Assembly (NCBI GenBank): GCA_029834535.1
Contig: JAQMWT010000005.1
Location: 593,459-657,458, forward strand
Length of the DNA stretch: 64,000 bases
Direction of reading: 5' to 3'
From: Chrysophaeum taylorii
Lineage: Eukaryota; Sar; Pelagophyceae; Pelagomonadales; Pelagomonadaceae
The stretch's first letter is position 1, and every line of letters begins with the position of its first letter. Position numbers and translations under genes: made by a program. The notes under the pieces were generated by a model. The model saw only the letters and a program-made list of their open reading frames with translations. It searched no databases and was not told where the DNA came from. Of the stretch, positions 18,544-26,618 are shown in pieces.

Positions 18544-21249
18544 ATGGGGGAGGCCTCGTCTCCTTGTGGTACTCCACCGCTGGAGTACCAGACGCTGATC
18601 TTGGAGAGCACGACGCCGCTGCAGACGACGGTGAAGCGTCCAGTCGCGGTGAGACCACCGGAAGAGGCCTCCGATGGTCTGCGGGAGAGTAGCTCGCCCG
18701 CAAGGCCGAGCCACAATTTTGCGAATCGCCAGGATAGGGAGTCGGAGCGCGCCTTGGAGGAGATCGAGACGTCGCTGAACCAGACGCAGTTGCCTCGGGA
18801 CGACTACCGGCGGGGCGACGAGGTCGGGGGCGCGACGACGTGGAGCTCGCTGAATTACGAGGAGTTCATAAACGACGCGTCTATCGCGGCGAGCAGGCGG
18901 TGGACGCCCAAGCGGCGGCGCGTCTGCTTCGGGTACTCGGGGCGGACGCTCGCGCGGTGGGTGGTGACGTGTGCGATCGGAGTGACGATGGGTGGCGTGG
19001 CCATCGGTTTGTCGCGGGCGTCGGACGCGTTGCTCTCTTGCCGGAACGGGTTGGTTAGTCTCGACGGATCGGCGACGTCGTTCGCGGTGTTCGTGGCATG
19101 GGGTGGTGCGATCGGCGCGGCGTCGTCGGGACTCGTCGCGTTTGTCGCGCCGGGGGCCTCGGGATCCGGGATTCCGCAGGTCAAGGCGTACCTGAACGGC
19201 GTGCGTCTCGAAGGGTGTCTCTCGGTGCGCGTTTTTTGCGTCAAACTCTTAGGGACCGTACTCTCGGTCGGGTCGGGGGCCTCGCTCGGGCCCGAGGGGC
19301 CGCTCGTCCACCTCGGCGCGATTTCGGGGTCCTTTGTGACGGGCGGCCTCGACCCGACCCGTTTCTGCGTCGCGCTGCGGCGGCTGATGCCGCGCGCGGC
19401 CTCGCGCAACGTCCTCGGCTTGTTCCCGTCCGCCGCGGGCGTCGGACGCGACGAGGACGACGAGAGGCGCGGCACGCCGCCGCCCTTTTTCCGGAGCGAC
19501 CTCGACCGGCGAGATTTTTTGAGCATCGGCGCGGCCTGCGGATTTTCGGCGGCCTTCGGCGCCCCGATCGGCGGCGTCCTCTTCTCGCTCGAGGAGGCGT
19601 CGAGCTTCTGGTCGAACGAGCTCCTGTGGCGGTCGCTCGTCGGCGCCGTACTCTCGACCTTCACCGCGCTCGCCCTCGAGCACAACATCGTCGGCCTCAG
19701 CGAAGTGTCCCGCTACGGCCTGATTTCCCTCCGCGGCAAGGCCGACAACCAGGAGGTCTCGCTCGCGCTCTTGCCGCTCGCCGCGATCTTCGGCGTCTTC
19801 GGAGGCGTCCTCGGCGCGGGCTTCAACGCTTCTTTCTACCGCATCATGCGGTGTCGGCAGCGCCTCGCCAAGGCGGTCGAGCGCGCGTGGGAGGATAAAG
19901 AAGACGAGGACCCGCGCGATCCCATACTCCGGGCCCGCTCGGCCAAGGCGGTCGCGCGCCTCGTCGACGCGACGCTCGGCGTCTGCCTGACGTCGTTCGC
20001 GTTTTACGCCGTCGCCAGAGCCAGTCGCTCGTGGGCCTGCGTGGACCGCGACGAGGACGACGACGGCTGGCTCCGGGACGACATCTTCACGATCCGCTTC
20101 AACTGCGCCGAGGGCAAAGTCCACGAACTCGCGTCTCTCTGGTTTGGAAGCCGTGAGCGCGCGATCAAAAAAATTCTCGAAGCCTCGGCCGGCGAGTTCA
20201 ACGGCGCCGGCCTCGCGCTCTCGGGCGTCCTCACCTTTTGCACCCTCGCGCTCTCCTTTGGCTCCTCGCTCCCGGGCGGCCTCTTCCTGCCCCTCATATT
20301 TTGCGGCGCCTCTTTGGGCGGCGCCGTCGCCAGGCTCGACTTCGTCGAGACGAGCCACCTCTCCATCACGCGCCGACACATGAGCCTCCTCGGGGCCGTC
20401 GCCCTCCTCGCCGGCGTCCAGCGCTCGACCGTCTCGCTCTGCGTCATCATGCTCGAGGGCACCGGCAACACGGCGCTCCTCATCCCGATCATCGTCGTCG
20501 TCTGCGTCGCCCGCTTCGTCGGAAACTCTCTCGGCGATGGACTCTACGAGCTCTCGCTCGAGCTCCAGTCCGTCCCCTTCCTCGAGCGCCACGTCCACGC
20601 CGGCCTCGAAGGCATCACCGTCAAATCTTTCTGCCGGAACAAGCCTCCTCCTGTCTCCTTCCCGCTGCGCCCCGCGGCCGCCCGCGCGGCCGACATCTTG
20701 GCCGCCACCAAGCACGGCGCCTACCCCGTCGTCTTTCGACAAAACGCCGACGGCAGCATTTCCAAAGACGCCGATGCTGGTGGTGCTGTCAAGCTCGCCG
20801 GCCTGGTTCATCGCGAGCACGTCAAAGCCCTGTTGCGCGCGAGCCACCTCCACCTCGAAGGCGACCTCCCGCCGTCCCTCGCGACCCGCCTCGCTATGTC
20901 CGCGTTCGACCCCGGGACTCTGCGAGACGTTCGCCCCGGCCGCCTCCGAAGCCGAGACGAGGAGGGCAACGAGGTCTGCTATGATCGTTTGGCTTCGCGA
21001 GGCGACGACGACGGCAGCGACGACGACACGTTGCCGCACTACTCTGAGGTCCACCTCCACCTCGAGCGCGTCATGGTCCGCTCCCCGCACCTCGTCTACG
21101 AAGACTGCCCCGTCTCTCGCGCCTACCGTCTCTTCGTCACCATGGGGGCACGCCACCTCCTCGTCGTCAACCACGACGGCGACCTCACCGGTATCTTGAC
21201 TCGACACGATATGTTCGAAATCAGCCAACTCGCCCCCCCCCCCCAGTGA
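18544..21249 (+). CDS. CLC-family chloride channel / H+-Cl- exchanger
   Basis: Intronless, 901 residues. The CLC signatures are GSGIPQVKAYLNG (near residue 205), GASLGPEGPLVHLGA with the gating glutamate (near 245), a proton-pathway glutamate context GVLFSLEEASSFW (near 345) and PGGLFLPLIFCGA (near 577). Two CBS domains occupy about 700-900, the last ending in GDLTGILTRHDMFE. The GSGIP form and LEEASSFW resemble CLC-6/CLC-7 and plant-type endomembrane exchangers, so coupled 2Cl-/H+ antiport in a vacuole or endosome is likely (inference). The N-terminus is long, acidic and hydrophilic. The 19920 region inserts an acidic cytosolic loop between helices. The family is secure, the subfamily less so. 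Confidence 0.95.
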   Translation: MGEASSPCGTPPLEYQTLILESTTPLQTTVKRPVAVRPPEEASDGLRESSSPARPSHNFANRQDRESERALEEIETSLNQTQLPRDDYRRGDEVGGATTWSSLNYEEFINDASIAASRRWTPKRRRVCFGYSGRTLARWVVTCAIGVTMGGVAIGLSRASDALLSCRNGLVSLDGSATSFAVFVAWGGAIGAASSGLVAFVAPGASGSGIPQVKAYLNGVRLEGCLSVRVFCVKLLGTVLSVGSGASLGPEGPLVHLGAISGSFVTGGLDPTRFCVALRRLMPRAASRNVLGLFPSAAGVGRDEDDERRGTPPPFFRSDLDRRDFLSIGAACGFSAAFGAPIGGVLFSLEEASSFWSNELLWRSLVGAVLSTFTALALEHNIVGLSEVSRYGLISLRGKADNQEVSLALLPLAAIFGVFGGVLGAGFNASFYRIMRCRQRLAKAVERAWEDKEDEDPRDPILRARSAKAVARLVDATLGVCLTSFAFYAVARASRSWACVDRDEDDDGWLRDDIFTIRFNCAEGKVHELASLWFGSRERAIKKILEASAGEFNGAGLALSGVLTFCTLALSFGSSLPGGLFLPLIFCGASLGGAVARLDFVETSHLSITRRHMSLLGAVALLAGVQRSTVSLCVIMLEGTGNTALLIPIIVVVCVARFVGNSLGDGLYELSLELQSVPFLERHVHAGLEGITVKSFCRNKPPPVSFPLRPAAARAADILAATKHGAYPVVFRQNADGSISKDADAGGAVKLAGLVHREHVKALLRASHLHLEGDLPPSLATRLAMSAFDPGTLRDVRPGRLRSRDEEGNEVCYDRLASRGDDDGSDDDTLPHYSEVHLHLERVMVRSPHLVYEDCPVSRAYRLFVTMGARHLLVVNHDGDLTGILTRHDMFEISQLAPPPQ

Positions 21250-21473
21250 CCGCATCCATCCATGCACGACCGGATGAACCGAGCGAGGGCTCGGCCAGAC
21301 CCATAATGGCTGAATCCCTAACTTAAAACTACGTTAGTGGTTGTTGTCGTCGTCGTCGTCGTCGTCGCTTTGTAGATTTTATTACGCCACCATCTCCTCC
21401 TTCTGTTCACCACCAGTTGGCATCGGCGGCGTGAAGAGGGTGACCTCGATGATGCCCACCATCCCATAGTCGC

Positions 21474-23130
21474 CTATATGGCAGTCGCTTTAGCATGCGG
21501 GGGAGGAGAGACTGCGTGATTACCATGCTGCATAACGCGGCAATGGACGGGCATCGCGCCAATGAAAATTGGTCTCTGCCTCACAATCGCCTCGCTCGCA
21601 TACACGAGGATCGTATCATGCGAGTCTGCCGCACCACCACTTGTCGTGAATATGACGACCACAATTATTGATTGACAAACCATTTTTTACACGACGAGAC
21701 AGGAAAAAAACAAGCACGCGCTCGCGCCTCCGGGAAGCATGAATCCAGCGGCAGGATTCTTGTCGTAGGTCGCGAGGGGAAAATTCTGGGGTTTGATTAA
21801 TTGCACGGGATGTGCGTGAAAGTGGATCGGATGTTCGGCGACGCCGCGAAGCTCGTATTCGACCGGAGTGCGCGTCCGGACGGCAAAGAGGATCCGGCCC
21901 GGGTCGAAACTCATGCCGTTGATTCGGTTGTGGCGGTCAAAGTTGAGCGAATGGCGAGCAATAGCGTGCTCGATATCCGCAACGTACCGCGGTCTTGCCT
22001 GCTGGTGCAACGTCCGCTGAGCGAGCGCAGCCACGTCCGTCAGGCTGTCGTGGTTTGCTCCCGTCGCAGGAGAGGCGACGAAGAGGTCGCGATCACGCCA
22101 GGATCGATCGCGCAGGTAAAACCTAGCCGGTTTCGCGTAGGTACCAATGACTGTGGGGTCGGCGCCGCCTTTCCAGGCGTGGTCGCCGGGGCCACAACGG
22201 CGCAAGACGCCGGCGCGCGCCCCAGGCCAGAGCGGGAGAACCCCAAAGGGGCGAGGTCCGGCCTGCATGCCGTCCTGGGCGAGGAGTCGCCACTCGCACT
22301 CTGCCGGGATCTCGGACATAAACGTCTTGAAGGTTGAGGCCGTGAGAATACGGACTCGGTGTCATTGGCCTGCTCGAATCGCGATGCGTGGTTCGACCTG
22401 ACCGTTGACGAGGACCGCCGATCCCGACCACGCGGGCCGCGGCTGCGAGAGATCCGTGTTGAAGTGCCGGGTCCACGGCGCGCGTCGTCGGTCCACTACA
22501 TGTCCTTTATGCTGAGCTCGCCCTCGAAGGGGCAGGTCTGGACAACAAGCAAAATCTCATCGACGTGACTCGGAATGACGTCATCCTCGACCGCGAGCAT
22601 CCCGAACATGCCGACCGCGGTCCGGGCCGTGGAACTTCCGTTGGCGTGAGGATGGTACCACCACGCGAGTCCGGGAGTGTGCCAAATCGGAATGTCGTAG
22701 CGATAGGTGTGCGTCTCCCCGGGCTCGATCACAGTCGTGATGTCGTCTTGCCACGAAGGCACGTGCAACCCGTGCGCGTTTAGATTTGACGTGTTGAGCT
22801 TCTCCAAGTTGTTCGGCGCGCGCGCCTCGTTATCCTTGTCGCTCAACGTGTTCACGATTTGAATCTCGAGTCGATCCCCGGGTTGCGTCACGAGGGTCGG
22901 ACCCGGGATGCTTCCGTTGTACGTGCGCGTCAGGAAGCACGTTTTTTCCGGCAAGCACAACTCCGCCACCTCCACGACCAACGTCACGACAGACGAGGTG
23001 CGAACCGCTCTCGGCTGTCGCAACGGCAACCCGAGCTGCCGAGCGTCGATTCGCTTCACATGCCCCTCCGTCCACGTCGGGAGAGCGGCGAGTGCAACCA
23101 ACAACGAAAGGGCCTCGAACTTCCAAAACC
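21474..23130 (-). pseudogene. Decayed multicopper oxidase (laccase-like)
   Basis: The three cupredoxin domains can be followed in order but the gene is broken. The N-terminal part (about 23110-22496) has a hydrophobic leader with no in-frame ATG, then NLNAHGLHVPSW and AWWYHPHANGSS. Near 22500 the frame must shift by one to continue into APWTRHF and SAVLVNGQVEPRIAI. A TGA at 22364-22362 sits where family members have Trp (GEW/GQW). The frame then runs through HPIHFHAHPVQLI to about 21720. A final piece (about 21640-21474) has HDTILVYASEAIV and GAMPVHCRVMQHGNHAV. The first HxH motif has Asn for His and HCH has become HCR, so type 2/3 copper ligands are lost. Intact relatives oxidise phenols, Fe(II) or Mn(II). 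TGA is a normal stop in neighbouring genes, so recoding is unlikely. Confidence 0.7.
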
Positions 23131-23218
23131 ATTTTTTTTCACGAATCTTACGCTCTCTCGAACGAATTGAACGAATCTCCTAGATGGATTGACGGGAGGG
23201 GGGGTGGTAATTCGGTGG

Positions 23219-24063
23219 TTAGTAGCGTCCGACGTCTTCTTGGACGTCGGCATCGGACGACGCCGCGCTGCCGTCCACACGGCGATGCCGCGTCGCTTTT
23301 TTTTTGCCGTTTGCCAAAACGCGCATCGCTCGTTTCGCCACGTATCGGAGCGTGCGCGCTTCCAAGACGAGGGTGGCGATGGCGCAGCCTGCACAACAAC
23401 AGCAACAACAGTAAGACGTCTGGTGAGCGAGCGGCCCCAGCATGATGTTGAAATAGACGCACCCACACTGACGAGGATCGTGAGTCCAATGCCGGCGGCG
23501 ACGCCGAGCGCTGCTGCGCACCAGACAGTGCTGGCCGTCGTGAGTCCGTCGACCGAAATTATCCGGTTGGTGCTATTTACCGTGATGACACCCGCCCCAA
23601 TGAATCCGACGCCAGTGGCGACGCTGGAAGCGAGTCGACTCGCGTCGCCGCGGTCAAAGCCGTAGGCGCCAGCCATGGTGAAAAGCGCGGCGCCGACAGA
23701 CACGAGGGTCATCGTCCGGGCCCCGACGTCCGACTGCGCGCGTCGTCGCCGCCGTTCGACGCCGAGACACATGCCCGCGAGACCGGCGACCAAAAGTCGT
23801 ACGGACAAGACGCACTGCTCCTGGGGCGAGAGGGCGACCACGAGCGGGGACGCCGGTGGTGTCGTCGAGAGTGCGACCACCGAGAGACGACGACTATGCC
23901 GAGGGAGTCGCCGCCTCCCGTCCAGCAGCACTCTGGGTGAATCCATCACGCACCGAAGCCCGGGGGCGCCATGCAGCGCAGCGGCATGCATGCTGATGAT
24001 CAAAATCAGCAACCTCCTCGTCGCTCTTCGACCGGAAGATGGTTGCGCGCACTTCAACGTCAT
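23219..24063 (-). CDS. MgtC/SapB-family membrane protein
   Basis: Exons 24063-23463 and 23388-23219 flank a 74-nt intron with a GTGCGT donor and a pyrimidine-rich tract ending gtgcag. The spliced frame is 256 residues. The N-terminal 75 residues are basic and Ser/Ala-rich and may target an organelle. The core has the MgtC pattern: LSVRLLVAGLAGMCLGVERRRRRAQSDVGARTMTL split across helix 1 and its loop, VGAALFTMAGAYGF, SSVATGVGFIGAGVI, and GLTTASTVWCAAALGVAAGIG. After splicing the last helix continues as ILVSVGCAIATLVLE, then a charged tail. In bacteria MgtC affects ATP synthase and Mg2+/phosphate homeostasis; eukaryotic function is poorly known. Without splicing, the frame runs into a spurious basic tail. 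Confidence 0.8.
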
Positions 24064-24359
24064 ATTTTACTTTCTTCGGGCTTGGATTGAGTTTACCCTT
24101 CGGTGGGGTAAGGAATGACAGTTTTCTCCAAAAATAGCCACTAACAATAATATTGAGCACTCTGTGTCTCAAGAAGACCTTCGAGAGGAGACGGGTCCGG
24201 AAGCTGATCTAGGGCCGGCAGGCAGGCCAAAGCGCGGAGCCCCCGCCTCGTGGATCGGCCATTAAAAAAATTCCAAGCAGCTTTGTTCTGAGAGTTCGAC
24301 CTAGAGAAATGAAGACAGTTAGTTCCTTCTAGACAGGCAAAGTCGGGGTGAAGTTGTCG

Positions 24360-26453
24360 TCAGGGGAGCGCGGCGAAGGGTACGGGAGCGTGGATGTCGT
24401 GGGGTCCGGCGAGAGGCGGATTATGGAGAATTTTGGGGGGAGCGGGGACGTATGCGGAGCGTCGTTTGACGCGGTAGCTGTAGGTGCCTTGGATCGCTGC
24501 GACGACAACGACGATCATAGCGTGGCGCGGGGGTATGTGGGCGACGATCTCGCGCACGGGGTCCCTTGTCGTCGAGGCTGACTGATGATCTCGGGAGGTG
24601 CGGCAGCCCGAGAGTTCCGAGAGCGCGACGCCAAAGGCCATCCAGCGTTTTTGGTCGTCGTTCTCGACGCAGATGAAGGTCGCGCTGCCGTCGGACCTGG
24701 TGACGAGATTCGCGACGCCGACGCGGGCAGTTTTGGTCTCCGGGGCGTTGCGGACGTAGGCGAGAGCAGCGATTCGTCTGGTCGCGGCGTCGATTTTTTT
24801 TCGGCGGAGAAGCACGGGGTTTGCGGTGCGAACAACAAGGGCGACGGGCTTGTTGACGAGGTGGTTGAAGCTCAAGGGGACGACGAGGTGGTCGACGTCG
24901 CGATCGGGCGAGGCGCGGAGGTGGCAATGCGCGTAGGCGTTGAAGAGCGTCGAAGGCGCCGTCGAAAGGCCGGGCATGACGACGAGCGCGACATCGGCAG
25001 GGTGCTCCGGTCCACCGAGGCGCGCGGGGGGCTGCGCGAGCTGGAGCGTGCACTCGGTGTTCGAACCGGCGGGCGTCGTGACCACGAAGGCGTCGCTCGA
25101 GTCGCGACACGCCGTGGCGCAACCGCCGGCTCGCACGTCGCACCACGCGGCGCGATACTCGCAGACGGCGACGTAGTCGAAGTGCGCGCGGAGGTCCGAG
25201 AGGGTCAAGTAAATGAAGGTCGCCGCTCTCGCGCGTTGCGACTTTGGGGACCCGACGCTAGGTCCGAGGAGGACGGGTTTGTAGGTTTCGAACTCGGGGG
25301 AGCCGTAGGCGAACTTACCGCGCCACTCGTACTTGGACCGTTCGCCGTGGGGGTTGGCGAGGCACACGATGCGGTAGTTTGGTCGTCCTCGGCCGCGGAC
25401 GACCTCGACGACGTTCACGATAGCGTACGCGTGCCTCGGCGCCAAGCCCACCGAGACGGCGTCGCCTCGCGTCGCCGCGCACAGCACGAATCCCGCCTCG
25501 CGCGCCGACAGCATCTGCGCCCACAGCAAGCCGACATCGGTCTTCTCCGACAACACGTGCTCGCGGACGGCGCACCCGGTCAGCGCGTACAACGCCTGGG
25601 ACAGAAAAGTAAAGACTGTACGTCGAGGAACACTCGCCTCGGAGGTGCGGCCGCCTTTGAGGTTATCGTAGCCGCCGCTCGCCTTGGCGTAGGCCTTTTC
25701 TATGAGTTGGACGAAGAGCTGGAATCTTCTGGTCGACCCGTAGACCGCCTTGAGGCACGTCGTGACTCCGTTGCCGATGACGGGGAAGCGCTCGTCGACG
25801 ACGTAGGTCCGCCAGAGACCGCCGACGCAGAGCCGAACGCCGTGGACGCCGGCGTCGCGCGATCGATCCTCGGGGGCCACAAAGAGATGTCGCAGGAGCT
25901 CGCCCCGGAAGACGCTCGCGAGCGCCGAGATGACGCTCACGAGCCAGCAGTCCCCGAGCGCGCCCTGGATGGCATCGTCGCCGCGCGGAACGTCCCGAAT
26001 CACCTCGTATTCGTGCCGCCCGTGCTTGGCTTGGCGCTCGCCGTCGTGCTGGAGGTCCTCGGGACGCAACCACATCTGGCCTGCGGGCGGGTTGAACTCG
26101 CGGTCGACGAAGAGTTCCCCCGCCTCGCGGCACGCCGTCCGGATTGCCTCGACGCCCTCCGACAACCCGAGCCCGAGCAGCGACTCGAACAACTCGGACA
26201 CGGGCCGCTGATTGGCCTTTTTCGAAGAAGACGATTCATCACGGCTCATCAATATGTCGTACTGCCGAAGCCGGACCGACGACACGGGCGGCGGTTCGGG
26301 CGCCATCGGTGTGTCTTCGGACACCCTCTCGAGGTGCTGGAGCGCGTGGGTTGGAACCCGCACCGGCCTGGGCCGCGTATTAGCAGGAGGAGGAAGTCTT
26401 TTTTTCCTCCGCGATTCGGGCGAGGAGTGGCCGCCGCGACCCAAGAGGCGCAT
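24360..26453 (-). CDS. Calpain-family cysteine protease
   Basis: About 697 codons unspliced. A probable 36-nt intron at 25631-25596 (GTTCCT donor, tttctgtcccag acceptor) is a multiple of three, so either form stays open; removal joins GGRTSEAS to ALYALTG, closer to the calpain GGSTSEA block. The catalytic domain (about residues 120-400) has Cys near 169 in QGALGDCWLVSVISAL, His in LAPRHAYAIV (near 340) and Asn in LANPHG (near 365). The last motif is usually NPWG, so Trp is replaced by His. Two beta-sandwich regions resembling calpain C2L/domain III follow (FIYLTLSDL..., then a second near 560-690). No EF-hands were seen. Calpains are cytosolic, Ca2+-regulated and make limited cuts. It is divergent with the coiled-coil gene across 165 nt. 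Confidence 0.88.
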   Translation of the reverse strand: MRLLGRGGHSSPESRRKKRLPPPANTRPRPVRVPTHALQHLERVSEDTPMAPEPPPVSSVRLRQYDILMSRDESSSSKKANQRPVSELFESLLGLGLSEGVEAIRTACREAGELFVDREFNPPAGQMWLRPEDLQHDGERQAKHGRHEYEVIRDVPRGDDAIQGALGDCWLVSVISALASVFRGELLRHLFVAPEDRSRDAGVHGVRLCVGGLWRTYVVDERFPVIGNGVTTCLKAVYGSTRRFQLFVQLIEKAYAKASGGYDNLKGGRTSEASVPRRTVFTFLSQALYALTGCAVREHVLSEKTDVGLLWAQMLSAREAGFVLCAATRGDAVSVGLAPRHAYAIVNVVEVVRGRGRPNYRIVCLANPHGERSKYEWRGKFAYGSPEFETYKPVLLGPSVGSPKSQRARAATFIYLTLSDLRAHFDYVAVCEYRAAWCDVRAGGCATACRDSSDAFVVTTPAGSNTECTLQLAQPPARLGGPEHPADVALVVMPGLSTAPSTLFNAYAHCHLRASPDRDVDHLVVPLSFNHLVNKPVALVVRTANPVLLRRKKIDAATRRIAALAYVRNAPETKTARVGVANLVTRSDGSATFICVENDDQKRWMAFGVALSELSGCRTSRDHQSASTTRDPVREIVAHIPPRHAMIVVVVAAIQGTYSYRVKRRSAYVPAPPKILHNPPLAGPHDIHAPVPFAALP

Positions 26454-26618
26454 CTCTTGGCTGCTGCTGATGCTTGTGGTTGGGTGGCGAGAAATTAAAA
26501 TTTGCTAACCCTTTCCTTGGCTTGATCCTCCTGCCAGAACCCTTTTTCTTTCTGGGCAGTTTCAACGAACGAAATAATAGTACGGAAAAACGCCGCGGCG
26601 GCGGCAGATACTGCGAGG
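26454..26618. promoter_or_regulatory. Divergent promoter region (calpain / coiled-coil)
   Basis: Here 165 nt separate two start codons on opposite strands. The region is noticeably AT-richer than the genes (for example around 26490-26580) and should contain both promoters. No specific factor site was recognised. Confidence 0.35.

Noticed and set aside
19249-21267. A 672-codon minus-strand frame opposite the CLC gene
   Set aside because: It is a GC-driven shadow: the plus strand has unmistakable CLC motifs over the same span, and the antisense frame has only charged low-complexity sequence.
22362-22364. TGA recoded as Trp (alternative genetic code)
   Set aside because: TGA terminates other genes here (for example CLC at 21249 and the fucosyltransferase-like gene at 2145), and the same oxidase has other independent lesions.
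24585-26498. A 637-codon plus-strand frame opposite the calpain
   Set aside because: The calpain catalytic triad and domain order are on the minus strand; the plus frame lacks any motif.
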